The translations under genes were made by a program, and so were the position numbers. Positions 7,636 to 15,921 of a stretch of 23,189 bases of DNA are shown here, piece after piece (position 1 is the first letter of the stretch; the number at the start of each line of letters is the position of its first letter). A model generated the notes under the pieces. The model had not been told where the DNA came from. It searched no databases and saw only the letters and a list, made by a program, of their open reading frames with translations. Source of the stretch: Pseudomonadota bacterium (GTDB lineage: Bacteria > Pseudomonadota > Gammaproteobacteria > Burkholderiales > Burkholderiaceae_D); assembly GCA_023392035.1 (NCBI GenBank), contig JAEVZY010000171.1, positions 1 through 23,189 on the forward strand, in the 5' to 3' direction.

Positions 7636-10050
7636 ATGTTGACAGTGGAAAAGAAAATTATCGGACATTTAGATGGCATTTTCGGCAGGGAAATTAGGGG
7701 CTGGGTGGCCAACCTCGAAGTGCTTGGCGGGCCATTCAAGCTAACAATAAGAAAGGGAAGCGAAGAATTAGGAATGGCAGTATGCAATATGCCGCGACCC
7801 GATGTGGCGAAGGCGACAAAAGCCAAAGAGAATTGTGGTTTTGTCTTCAGGCTGCCAGCACCTCCAATAAACCCTTCGAAATTCGCAGCCGAACTGAGAT
7901 TTTATGACACAACAACGGGCAAAGAAGTCAAATTGCTGACTCAAGGGGACAAAGAAATGTCGGTTGCGCCTGCAGAGAAAAACGTAAACATTAACTTCGT
8001 CGTTAAGGCAATCCTGAAGGAGATATCGGCCCTAAAGCTTGAAGTCAGCAAACTAAAAGGCCAGCAAAAAACACCTAATTCGGAAATCCACGGTGCGCAA
8101 TCGGAAACCGACAAATTTAAGATGTGCGAAGAGTTTCAAGGCGGTGACGCCCTTCGCAGGTTACTTTCGAATAAGCAGAAGGTCATTTTATGTTTCGGCA
8201 TTATCCCGTGGAAATTCAGACACCAGCGCCCCCAACATCTTATAAGTAAATTGAGGGAGAAATATAGCGCGGGCGTCGTATATTTCAACCCCAGCTTTGT
8301 TCGCGCAGCTCTTCCAAAGGTCTCGATCCGAGAGGTCGACGGCGACGTAGTAGAAGTTTCCTTGGCGACCGGACTATCGTCCTATGATTTTTATTCCTGT
8401 TCTGGGGCAGCCGGCTCTTCGGCAGTGATATCACGCATGCTTGCCCAGGTGTTCGAAGCAGTTGGCAACAGAGAGGTTATCCTTTCTAAGGTCGATCATC
8501 CGGGGTGGTGTCCGTTCCTGCGAAAGCTCTATAACGATGTAATCGTGTATGACAAGATGGACCTTATATCTGATTTCTCAAACTCCTCAGCGACGACAAT
8601 ACATTATGAGCGTGAGTTGGAGGAAGTGGCTGACCTTATTGTGGCGTCTTCGGCATCACTCATTAATACTATCTCCGAGAAAGAGAAGACTATATTGGTC
8701 AGAAATGCCGTAAACCCCGATACGTTTGCCGCCGCCTACAAATCGAGAAGGGAAAGTAGATTAACGCAACAGCCCGTTATAGGGTACTTGGGAGCAATAT
8801 CAGAATGGTTCGATTTCGAGCTGTTGGCATCCGCGGCGAAAAAGCTGCCGGGGTTTCGGTTCCGAATTATCGGCGGTTGTGACACAACTATTCCAGAGAA
8901 GCTCCGCGCATTGAAGAATGTGGAATTTGTTCCGGAAATTCCATATGAAGGAGTCCCGGGCGAGCTCGAAAAGTTTGCCGTCGGCATAATTCCATTTAAG
9001 CTAACGAATCTAATTAAGCACGTCGATCCAGTAAAGGCATATGAATATCTTGCTGTCGGGTTGCCCGTGGTAGCAACCGATATGCCGGAGTTATTGGAAT
9101 CTGATGGCGCCGTCTACAAATGCCGTACCAAAGAGGAATTTTGCCGCCGCATCGCGGAAGCGGTAAGGGGCTCCTTTGTCGCTAAGAAGATGGAACATCG
9201 ACGGGCCATTGCCCAGGACAATACATGGGCCAGTCGTGCGTCTTTGCTGACATCCCATATTGACGCCTTGAGATCTCCGCCTTCGGTCAGCATCGTGGTC
9301 CTGCACTATGGAAATGCCATGCTCACCGAAAACTGCCTGTTCAGCATATTTAAGAATACTGAGCGACACGTCGAGGTAGTCGTCGTCGATAACTCAGGTG
9401 GCGCATTGGGGCAAAGCGCATATATCAATTCCCTCCGACAAAAAGGGGCGATCATCTACGAAAATCCGGGGGAGAATCTTGGTTTCGCGCGAGGCATGAA
9501 CCTTGGAATACAGCGTTCAAAAGGCGACTTTGTCGTTTTGGCCAATAATGATATTTACGTAACTCCCGGCTGGCTGACAAAGATGGTTCAGCATTTCGCC
9601 TACAAGCGTCGACTTGGGATATTGGGCCCGGTGACCAATATGACGGGTAACGAACAGAAAATGCGGCTGGTCTATTCAGACATCGCTGAGATGGAGTTGT
9701 TTTCGAAACATATAAGCGAAGAGTTTTCGAGGAAAACGTTCCGCACCAATAATTTGGCCTTCTTCCTAACGATGATTCGACGGGACGTAATTGCGAAGGT
9801 TGGGTTGCTCGGCGAAGAGTACGAGGTTGGCTACTTCGAGGATGACGATTACTGCCGCCGTGTGGCTGCAGCTGGGTACGAGATAGGAATCGCCGATGAC
9901 GTGTTCATACATCATGAACACTCGGCTTCATTTAGTCTTCTGGATGATGAGAAGAGACAGCAGATCTTTATATCAAATAAAAATAAATACGAAAAAAAAT
10001 GGGGAGCCTGGGTACCTCACAAATATAGAGATGATCCTCTGTTTGGCTAA
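7636..10050 (+). CDS. Three-module glycosyltransferase (accessory domain + GT4-like + GT2)
   Basis: This is a predicted cytoplasmic glycan-assembly enzyme of 804 residues. Residues ~6-85 are a small domain with a G-x-L-D-G pattern and R-G-W-V and G-F-V-F-R-L-P motifs, a type found attached to proteobacterial glycosyltransferases. A charged linker (~118-150) follows. Residues ~182-535 look like a GT-B transferase of the GT4 type (H-Q-R-P-Q-H-L near 192, P-V-I-G-Y-L-G-A-I near 381, K-A-Y-E-Y-L-A-V-G-L-P-V-V-A near 465). Residues ~550-790 are a GT2/GT-A domain (S-I-V-V-L-H-Y-G near 550, E-N-L-G-F-A-R-G-M-N, the A-N-N-D metal-site equivalent near 636, and F-E-D-D-D-Y-C-R-R near 734), close in style to rhamnosyltransferases. 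Two active sites suggest two successive sugar additions. It starts 12 bases after the TolC stop with a weak ribosome site and marks the beginning of the A+T-richer segment. Acceptor and sugars cannot be read from sequence. Confidence 0.85.
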   Translation: MLTVEKKIIGHLDGIFGREIRGWVANLEVLGGPFKLTIRKGSEELGMAVCNMPRPDVAKATKAKENCGFVFRLPAPPINPSKFAAELRFYDTTTGKEVKLLTQGDKEMSVAPAEKNVNINFVVKAILKEISALKLEVSKLKGQQKTPNSEIHGAQSETDKFKMCEEFQGGDALRRLLSNKQKVILCFGIIPWKFRHQRPQHLISKLREKYSAGVVYFNPSFVRAALPKVSIREVDGDVVEVSLATGLSSYDFYSCSGAAGSSAVISRMLAQVFEAVGNREVILSKVDHPGWCPFLRKLYNDVIVYDKMDLISDFSNSSATTIHYERELEEVADLIVASSASLINTISEKEKTILVRNAVNPDTFAAAYKSRRESRLTQQPVIGYLGAISEWFDFELLASAAKKLPGFRFRIIGGCDTTIPEKLRALKNVEFVPEIPYEGVPGELEKFAVGIIPFKLTNLIKHVDPVKAYEYLAVGLPVVATDMPELLESDGAVYKCRTKEEFCRRIAEAVRGSFVAKKMEHRRAIAQDNTWASRASLLTSHIDALRSPPSVSIVVLHYGNAMLTENCLFSIFKNTERHVEVVVVDNSGGALGQSAYINSLRQKGAIIYENPGENLGFARGMNLGIQRSKGDFVVLANNDIYVTPGWLTKMVQHFAYKRRLGILGPVTNMTGNEQKMRLVYSDIAEMELFSKHISEEFSRKTFRTNNLAFFLTMIRRDVIAKVGLLGEEYEVGYFEDDDYCRRVAAAGYEIGIADDVFIHHEHSASFSLLDDEKRQQIFISNKNKYEKKWGAWVPHKYRDDPLFG

Positions 10051-10103
10051 CGATTCGGCATTCTTTTTCAATAATTTTCTGGTTGGTACCAGCGCGTCGC
10101 GCA

Positions 10104-10898
10104 ATGGCTCAATATCATCTACATAAAATTGGTTCTGTTTCGCCGCTCGTGCCGAACCTGAAGCGTGCTTACCGAATACTCGCGACTATTCAGGAGAAAA
10201 AGCCGGAAAGCATCTACCCGATCCGTGTCCCTTCCATTGAACAATTTGAGCCGGAAAAGGTATATGAATCGGAGCTTATACAGGATGTGGTGACCCTTGC
10301 ACATTACAGCAGGCCCGTGCCGCACGAGATTATAGAAAGGGCTTGGGAGTGTTTGTTTAAGCTGTCATTGGAGCTTTTTGAGATAAATGGCTTCCTAGGC
10401 GAAGACGGGAAGATAGCATGGCCTTCGGTATACGTTCACGGAGAAAGCAAGTTCTCGGATGGCAGCGAAGTTCATTGCGAAACCTGTACCCAGGCTTTGC
10501 GGACCTATTATGCGAGGGTGCGCCAAAATACGCCAAGTGCCAGTGATTTTGATTCACTCGCACATGGGGACGTCCATGCTGGAAATCTTATATATGTTGC
10601 CCCTTCGTTCCTTGCGATTGATTTGGAAAACATACATTCTGCACCGGCCTTTGCGGACTTATTTCTTTTTTCGCTGCTTGTGGAGGGTGCGGCTCCACAT
10701 CTAAATGAGATGCTTCAACGATTTTCCGCGGCTATTAACCGAGCTCCGAATTATGATGTTGACTTGCGCCATGCTTTATCCATTATGTTGGTTCAATACT
10801 TTCGGGCGGCGGGCTCAACGAAAACTAGCGTCGGATGGGCGGTACATCACACGCTGGCCGCGTTGTCCGACGGCTTGAACAACCAGACTGTTGGATAG
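10104..10898 (+). pseudogene. Kinase-fold (APH/choline-kinase-like) phosphotransferase, probably frameshifted
   Basis: The visible frame gives about 264 residues from ATG 10104; a TTG at 10083 is an alternative. The catalytic loop is clear at about residue 153 as H-G-D-V-H-A-G-N, followed by the metal-binding segment A-I-D-L-E-N, the signature of the aminoglycoside phosphotransferase/choline kinase fold. An N-terminal ATP-binding lobe is not visible in this frame and no convincing ribosome site precedes either start. A second frame beginning at ATG 10031, which overlaps the end of the glycosyltransferase gene, reads A-F-F-F-N-N-F-L-V-G-T-S-A-S-R-N-G-S-I and then stops at 10124-10126; this looks like the missing Gly/Ser-rich lobe start. 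One lost or gained base near 10105-10125 would join them. If intact in the cell it could phosphorylate a sugar or add a phospho-substituent to the glycan. Frameshift versus a naturally short protein is unresolved. Confidence 0.6.
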
Positions 10899-10966
10899 GG
10901 TGCTTTGCGGCCATTCTAGCGCTAGCAAGTCCAGATAGGAATCATGATGAACTTTAGGCGGTGATA

Positions 10967-12109
10967 ATGCGGCTTTTATCCATTTTTGGAACCCGGCCTG
11001 AGGCCGTGAAGATGGCTCCAGTGGTTTCAGCGCTTCAGTCAACCCCTGAGTTTGATGCAAAGGTGTGTGTTACTGCTCAGCACCGCCATATGCTGGATCA
11101 GGTGCTCAGTTTGTTTTCTATAGTTCCAGACTACGATCTTGACGTAATGAGGGCCGGGCAAGACCTTACGGATATAACCGGGCGAATTCTATATGGTTTG
11201 CGGGACGTTTTAAGGGGCGGCCGGTTTGATCTAGTACTGGTGCATGGCGATACGACAACTGCATTGGCAGGCGCACTTGCTGCCTTTTATGAGAAGGTTC
11301 CGGTGGCCCACGTGGAGGCGGGCCTTCGAACAGGAGATATGTCCGCGCCGTGGCCCGAAGAAATGAATCGGTCCTTGGTCGGCCGAATTGCGCAAATGCA
11401 CTTTGCACCAACCGAGCGCGCCAAATCTTGCCTACTGAATGAAGGAGTTAATCCTGGTGCAATTTGGGTAACGGGGAATACCGTTATTGACGCATTACAC
11501 GCAGTCATGCGGAGAATGAGAAGCGATGGGACGATCAACGGTAGCTTGAGACGGAAGTTTGGCTTTTTAGACGAGGCTAAACACCTTGTTTTAGTGACTG
11601 GCCATCGGCGGGAAAATTTTGGCGGAGGACTGGAACGGATTTGCTTGGCGTTGAAGCGTTTAAGTGAGCGGTTAGACGTTCAGATCGTTTATCCCGTTCA
11701 TCTTAACCCTGCGGTTCAGGAGCCCGTTCGCCGGATACTTCAGGGGGCGAGTAATGTGCACCTTATAGAGCCGCAGGAATACCTGCCATTTGTATATCTG
11801 ATGAGCCGAGCCCATATTATTCTGACGGACTCGGGTGGTATTCAAGAGGAGGCGCCCGCTCTTGGTAAGCCTGTGTTGGTTATGCGGGAAACTACGGAGC
11901 GACCAGAAGCGGTAGAGGCGGGCACGGTCAAGTTGGTAGGTACCGACGCTGAACGGATTGTGGACGAAATTTCTGTGCTTTTGGACGACGGATGTAGTTA
12001 CGAACGAATGGCTCGAGCTGTGAATCCCTACGGTGATGGGGAAGCGTGCCCGCGTATCGTAAATGCGTTGCTGTCGGCTTACCGAAGACATGAGGCGCTT
12101 GCGCCATAA
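10967..12109 (+). CDS. wecB: UDP-N-acetylglucosamine 2-epimerase (non-hydrolysing)
   Basis: It interconverts UDP-GlcNAc and UDP-ManNAc in the cytoplasm, supplying ManNAc or its derivatives to surface polysaccharide. The 380 residues match the family length. Motifs in order: G-T-R-P-E-A-V-K-M near the start, H-G-D-T-T-T, H-V-E-A-G-L-R-T, P-W-P-E-E-M-N-R, V-T-G-N-T-V-I-D, T-G-H-R-R-E-N-F-G, Y-P-V-H-L-N-P and T-D-S-G-G-I-Q-E-E with E-T-T-E-R-P-E-A. ATG 10967 is chosen over GTG 10961 because AGG at 10956-10958 is 8 bases upstream of the ATG. No UDP-ManNAc dehydrogenase (wecC) is in the window, so either ManNAc itself is used or the dehydrogenase is elsewhere. It lies in the A+T-richer cassette, 68 bases after the phosphotransferase gene. 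Confidence 0.93.
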   Translation: MRLLSIFGTRPEAVKMAPVVSALQSTPEFDAKVCVTAQHRHMLDQVLSLFSIVPDYDLDVMRAGQDLTDITGRILYGLRDVLRGGRFDLVLVHGDTTTALAGALAAFYEKVPVAHVEAGLRTGDMSAPWPEEMNRSLVGRIAQMHFAPTERAKSCLLNEGVNPGAIWVTGNTVIDALHAVMRRMRSDGTINGSLRRKFGFLDEAKHLVLVTGHRRENFGGGLERICLALKRLSERLDVQIVYPVHLNPAVQEPVRRILQGASNVHLIEPQEYLPFVYLMSRAHIILTDSGGIQEEAPALGKPVLVMRETTERPEAVEAGTVKLVGTDAERIVDEISVLLDDGCSYERMARAVNPYGDGEACPRIVNALLSAYRRHEALAP

Positions 12110-12135
12110 ATATTTTTTGGGGGGAAGGATATTCA

Positions 12136-12780
12136 ATGGCTAAAAGCATGAACTGGACCGATTCCGACGGGCGCGGAATGGGTTACCAGTGTTTCAGTGT
12201 CAACCCGTTGTTGGCCACAAACCGTGAAACTCAACTTCGAATCGATCAATTGCGCGAGGATTTGTTATGCGTGGCCGGTCGATCGGTGCTTGATATCGGT
12301 TGTTATGCGGGGCTTGCGAGCATTGTTTCGCTTGAAATGGGCGCTACCAATGTACTGGCCACGGACGTCAGCGACAAATACTTTGTGCCCTTTCAGAAAT
12401 GGATCAAAACGACCGGCGTTCCTTGTTCTTTAGAGGAGATCGACTTCAATTCGCTCGATACTCGGCATGCTAGGGATGTGGTTCTGTTTTTCGAGGTCTA
12501 TCATTGGCTTGCGCATCAAGGAATATCCGCCGGTCGGGTGGCCGAGAAACTTAACATGCTCGCGAAATGCTGCATCGTAATTGAATCTCCTTTTGATAGA
12601 AGCGATCCGAGCATTGTCCGCTCCTTGGGCGATAAATCAGACATCTATCGACTCGATCTAGTGCTTAACGGGTTGAAAGGCATGGGATGGGGCGTGGAGT
12701 TTTACGGGCTTACCAAATACTTTCCCGGCGAGTACAACAGGGCAAGATTTCTTTTAACCCGGAGCGCCCTTTCGGCCTAA
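12136..12780 (+). CDS. Class I SAM-dependent methyltransferase
   Basis: A 214-residue protein with a Rossmann-type methyltransferase core. Motif I is V-L-D-I-G-C-Y-A-G-L-A-S (about residue 52), an acidic end of strand 2 follows in L-A-T-D-V-S-D, and the post-II/IV region reads V-L-F-F-E-V-Y-H-W-L, as in small-molecule O-methyltransferases. The end of the protein is short and lacks an obvious substrate domain. ATG 12136 is preceded by GGGGGGAAGGA, a good ribosome site. Placement after the glycosyltransferase, phosphotransferase and wecB suggests it methylates a sugar of the glycan, for example as a chain-terminating cap; the substrate is inferred only from neighbours. Confidence 0.8.
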   Translation: MAKSMNWTDSDGRGMGYQCFSVNPLLATNRETQLRIDQLREDLLCVAGRSVLDIGCYAGLASIVSLEMGATNVLATDVSDKYFVPFQKWIKTTGVPCSLEEIDFNSLDTRHARDVVLFFEVYHWLAHQGISAGRVAEKLNMLAKCCIVIESPFDRSDPSIVRSLGDKSDIYRLDLVLNGLKGMGWGVEFYGLTKYFPGEYNRARFLLTRSALSA

Positions 12781-12853
12781 AGGCGAGAGCGAGTAGTACT
12801 GCCGTGACCGGCTCGTGCCTGGTCGGTCCAGATTACTTCTTCGGGTGATACCA

Positions 12854-13750
12854 ATGAGCGGATTTGTTCGCAACCGTCGAGGAATTGTTTTGGCCGGTGG
12901 TTCCGGTACTAGGCTCTATCCAGTTACTACCTCTGTGTCGAAGCAGCTCCTGCCCGTCTACGACAAGCCCATGATCTACTACGCGCTGAGCACGTTGATG
13001 CTGGCTGGCATCGTCGACGTGCTGCTGATTTCAACGCCACAGGACGTGCCGCTCTTTCAGGCTTTGCTCAAGGATGGCAGCCAGTGGGGTATCAATGTCC
13101 AATACGCGGCGCAAAAAGCTCCCGAGGGCTTGGCCCAGGCCTTTCTTATTGGGCGCGACTTCGTCGGAGACGGTCCGTCCTGCCTTATCCTCGGGGACAA
13201 CATTTTCTATGGACATGATTGGGATGCGCAACTGAGGTTGGCGGTCGCCACCGACCAAGGCGCCTGCGTATTTGCCTACCACGTAAACGACCCCGGCCGC
13301 TACGGCGTAGTGGAGTTTGACGGCAATCGCCGCGCAATCAGCATTGAAGAAAAGCCCGCGGCTCCGCGCTCCAACTATGCTGTCACGGGCCTCTACTTCT
13401 ACGACGACCAAGTCTGCGACATCGCCGCCAGCATCAAGCCTTCCGCGCGGGGAGAATTGGAAATTACTGACGTCAACCGCGCCTATTTGGAGATGAACCA
13501 GCTTTCCGTGGAAGTGATGGGACGCGGTATGGCCTGGCTCGACACAGGCACCCACGACTCCCTTCTCGACGCAGCCCAGTTCATTTCGACCATCGAAAAG
13601 CGTCAGGGCCTCAAAGTCGCTGTCCCGGAAGAGATCGCCTACCGCAAGGGCTATATCGATGCAGCACAACTTGAGAAACTAGCCCAGCCGCTAAAGAAGA
13701 ACGGCTACGGCCAATACCTGCTAAGCATCCTCGATTCGAAAGTTTTCTAG
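12854..13750 (+). CDS. rfbA: Glucose-1-phosphate thymidylyltransferase (first copy)
   Basis: First step of dTDP-L-rhamnose synthesis: glucose-1-phosphate plus dTTP gives dTDP-glucose. 298 residues, normal for RmlA. It has the nucleotide loop G-I-V-L-A-G-G-S-G-T-R-L-Y-P (residues ~9-22), S-K-Q-L-L-P-V-Y-D-K-P-M-I-Y-Y, I-L-G-D-N-I-F-Y-G, E-E-K-P and G-R-G-M-A-W-L-D-T-G-T-H. ATG 12854 gives the usual short N-terminus; the reading is open back to a GTG at 12815, which would add 13 unusual residues. The ribosome site is weak. The first ~30 codons use many A/T-ending codons and the rest is GC-rich, as if the gene were a recombinant at the edge of the acquired cassette. Followed after 4 bases by rfbC. 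Confidence 0.95.
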   Translation: MSGFVRNRRGIVLAGGSGTRLYPVTTSVSKQLLPVYDKPMIYYALSTLMLAGIVDVLLISTPQDVPLFQALLKDGSQWGINVQYAAQKAPEGLAQAFLIGRDFVGDGPSCLILGDNIFYGHDWDAQLRLAVATDQGACVFAYHVNDPGRYGVVEFDGNRRAISIEEKPAAPRSNYAVTGLYFYDDQVCDIAASIKPSARGELEITDVNRAYLEMNQLSVEVMGRGMAWLDTGTHDSLLDAAQFISTIEKRQGLKVAVPEEIAYRKGYIDAAQLEKLAQPLKKNGYGQYLLSILDSKVF

Positions 13751-13754
13751 ATCC

Positions 13755-14366
13755 ATGCAGATCACTTCCACTGCGCTATCGGAGGTCAAGCTCCTGGAGC
13801 CCAAGGTTTTCGGTGACGCCCGAGGCTTTTTCTACGAGAGCTATAACGCGCGCACTTTCCGCGATCTCGTTGGCGGCTCCGGCGACTTCGTCCAAGACAA
13901 CCACTCCCGCTCCGCCCGTGGTGTGCTGCGCGGTTTGCATTACCAGATTCGTCACCCGCAGGGGAAGCTGGTCCGTGTACTGTGTGGGGACATCTTTGAC
14001 GTAGCCGTGGATATCCGACGAGGGTCGCCCAACTTCGGAAAGTGGGTAGGTGTGACGCTATCTTCAGAAAACCGCAAACAAATCTGGGTGCCGGAAGGCT
14101 TTGCCCACGGCTTCGTAGTCATGTCTGAATTCGCCGAGGTGCTCTATAAGACCACTGACTATTGGACTCCGGAACACGAGCGAAGCATCCTCTGGAACGA
14201 TCCAGATCTTGCAATTGAATGGCCAATGGCTGGCGTCCCCGTCCTGTCCGCCAAAGATCGGGCCGGCAAGGCGCTGCGCGAAGCAGAGTTGTTCGACTAC
14301 GCGCAGATGCAAGTGCAGGCATGTTCGGGCACCAAGACGGCTGCTTTACGCAGCACGCACGAATGA
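13755..14366 (+). CDS. rfbC: dTDP-4-dehydrorhamnose 3,5-epimerase (first copy)
   Basis: Third step of the dTDP-L-rhamnose pathway, a cupin-fold epimerase. Key motifs are F-V-Q-D-N-H-S, the catalytic-His segment R-G-V-L-R-G-L-H-Y-Q, G-K-L-V-R-V, D-V-A-V-D-I-R, W-V-P-E-G-F-A-H-G-F and the late tyrosine/acid segment Y-K-T-T-D-Y-W. At 203 residues it carries a tail of about 16 residues (from A-Q-M-Q-V-Q to the end) absent from the second copy at 16685. That tail creates the ATGA overlap with rfbB, so the tail may matter more for translational coupling than for catalysis. Confidence 0.95.
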   Translation: MQITSTALSEVKLLEPKVFGDARGFFYESYNARTFRDLVGGSGDFVQDNHSRSARGVLRGLHYQIRHPQGKLVRVLCGDIFDVAVDIRRGSPNFGKWVGVTLSSENRKQIWVPEGFAHGFVVMSEFAEVLYKTTDYWTPEHERSILWNDPDLAIEWPMAGVPVLSAKDRAGKALREAELFDYAQMQVQACSGTKTAALRSTHE

Positions 14367-15424
14367 TCCTCGTCACCGGCGGCGCTGGTTTTATCGGCTC
14401 CAATTTCATACTCGACTGGTTGGCCGGGCAAGACGAGCCGGTCGTCAATGTCGACAAACTTACTTACGCGGGCAACCTGGCGAATCTGGACGCCTTGCTG
14501 GGTGATCCGCGCCATATCTTTGCCCGTCAGGACATTTGCGACAGGTCCGCAATTGATGCCTTGCTGGCGCAGCACCATCCCCGTGCAGTGTTGCACTTCG
14601 CCGCGGAAAGCCACGTGGACCGCTCGATTCACGGCCCGGCCGAATTCGTCCGCACCAACGTCAACGGCACATTTAGCATGCTGGAAGCAGTGCGGGCTTA
14701 CTGGTCCGCCTTGCCTGCTGAAGAGAGGCGCGGTTTCCGCTTTGTGCACGTATCGACCGACGAGGTCTACGGGAGCCTCGGCCCGCAAGATCCGCCCTTT
14801 ACCGAGACCACGCCTTATGCTCCCAATAGTCCATATTCCGCATCCAAGGCCGCCTCGGACCATCTCCTACGCGCGTACCACCACACCTATGGTTTGCCTA
14901 CGCTGACCACCAATTGCTCCAACAACTACGGGCCGTTTCATTTCCCGGAAAAGCTTATTCCGTTGATGATTGCGAACGCTCTCGCCGGAAAGCCCTTGCC
15001 CATATACGGTGATGGCCAGCAGGTGCGCGATTGGCTTTATGTGGGCGACCACTGTGCGGCGATCCGGCGGGTGCTAGAAGCGGGAAAAGTGGGCGAGGTG
15101 TACAACGTCGGCGGCTGGAACGAGAAGGCGAATCTCGAGGTGGTGCACACGTTGTGCGATTTGCTTGATTCCCTGTCACCTCGCGCTGACGGCGAATCCT
15201 ACCGCGAACAAATTACCTATGTCGCCGACCGCCCAGGTCATGATCGGCGCTATGCCATCGATGCGCGGAAGATAGAACGCGAGTTGAATTGGAAGCCGTT
15301 GGAAACATTCGAAACCGGCTTGGAGAAGACCGTGCAGTGGTACCTCTCCCGTCAGGAATGGGTGCGCCATGTGCAGTCGGGTGAGTATCTGAAATGGGTG
15401 CAAAGGAATTACGGGGAGCGGTAG
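14363..15424 (+). CDS. rfbB: dTDP-glucose 4,6-dehydratase (first copy)
   Basis: Second step of dTDP-L-rhamnose synthesis, converting dTDP-glucose to dTDP-4-keto-6-deoxyglucose with bound NAD. The 353 residues match RmlB. Seen: Rossmann loop G-G-A-G-F-I-G-S-N-F at the N-terminus, H-F-A-A-E-S-H-V-D-R-S-I, the active-site S-T-D-E-V-Y-G, the Y-S-A-S-K pair, and N-C-S-N-N-Y-G-P with F-P-E-K-L-I-P. ATG 14363 shares ATGA with the rfbC stop; the frame is open upstream to 14219 but the Rossmann loop sits directly after this ATG as in all RmlB. No rfbD follows here, so this block relies on the single rfbD at 18388 or one outside the window. Confidence 0.95.
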   Translation: MILVTGGAGFIGSNFILDWLAGQDEPVVNVDKLTYAGNLANLDALLGDPRHIFARQDICDRSAIDALLAQHHPRAVLHFAAESHVDRSIHGPAEFVRTNVNGTFSMLEAVRAYWSALPAEERRGFRFVHVSTDEVYGSLGPQDPPFTETTPYAPNSPYSASKAASDHLLRAYHHTYGLPTLTTNCSNNYGPFHFPEKLIPLMIANALAGKPLPIYGDGQQVRDWLYVGDHCAAIRRVLEAGKVGEVYNVGGWNEKANLEVVHTLCDLLDSLSPRADGESYREQITYVADRPGHDRRYAIDARKIERELNWKPLETFETGLEKTVQWYLSRQEWVRHVQSGEYLKWVQRNYGER

Positions 15425-15558
15425 ATATCTCGCCTCGTACATCCGCCAGAGCAGTCAATCAAATGCTCGTCCAAATGCTGGCGGCTGGTTATGGTCACGC
15501 ACAAGCTGGCGTTTCTGCCGCAAGGCACTCAGGACGCCGCCGTTGCGGCTCATTGAGT

Positions 15559-15624
15559 TGGCGCGATTTCCGGAAATGGCGCCAGATTTGTGGCGCGATT
15601 CGTAAAATTGCGCCAATCGCGCCA
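15559..15624. repeat. Two tandem REP-like palindromes
   Basis: Copy 1 (15559-15584) is TGGCGC-G-ATTTCC/GGAAAT-G-GCGCCA, a 26-base palindrome broken only at one G/G pair. Copy 2 (15591-15615) begins with the same 10 bases TGGCGCGATT, has the same TGGCGC...GCGCCA ends and an A/T-rich centre. The repeats start 32 bases apart. AATCGCGCCA at 15615-15624 is a third, inverted copy of the 10-mer and forms a perfect 10-base stem with 15591-15600. Pairs of short palindromes next to a RAYT gene are what REP/BIME elements look like; a paired operator is the alternative. Confidence 0.55.
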
Positions 15625-15807
15625 TCCTCAACCGTCCGTTGATTGGCCTGACTACTATCCACTCCACCGCAGACGGAAGAGACGCCGCGTTGGGTGGCGC
15701 CAGCAATTGCTGACTGCATTGCGCAGAATCGACAGGCTGTCCTGTATCCACAGACCGGGCCCCGCCGGCCAACCATTCCAGCGGGGCTCCTCCGCAGGCC
15801 GCGCACA

Positions 15808-15837
15808 GGCTTCTGCAAGACAGGGAAAGCAGAAGCC
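15808..15837. repeat. Perfect 9-base inverted repeat
   Basis: GGCTTCTGC (15808-15816) and GCAGAAGCC (15829-15837) are exact reverse complements around a 12-base loop. It lies just beyond the 3' end of the reverse-strand RAYT gene. No T-run follows on either strand, so factor-independent termination is unlikely; it may be a 3' end stabiliser or a relic of a REP element. Confidence 0.45.
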
Positions 15838-15921
15838 CACGCGAGACTCGGAATGAGCCCTCCGCAAGCGCGTCGCCATGCAGCGAGTTGCGCAATGCAG
15901 GCCCAACACCAAGCCTCACCA

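Larger units (their letters stand above)
15425..15921. other. Non-coding interval with palindromes between the rfb block and the RAYT gene
   Basis: About 500 bases in which I see no credible gene: the open frames have no family motifs and are mostly mirrors of one another. The stretch is instead rich in dyad symmetry: two tandem GC-rich dyads (15559-15624), a looser pair GCCCCGC/GCGGGGC around 15760-15787, and a perfect 9-base stem at 15808-15837. On the reverse strand its right end is the decayed continuation of the RAYT gene. Confidence 0.6.

Noticed and set aside
10916..10925. CTAGCGCTAG palindrome before wecB as an operator
   Set aside because: Only 10 bp, no second copy nearby and no promoter elements around it.
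14219..14362. N-terminal extension of the first rfbB to 401 residues
   Set aside because: It overlaps the rfbC coding end in another frame and has no homology; ATG 14363 gives the standard RmlB start.
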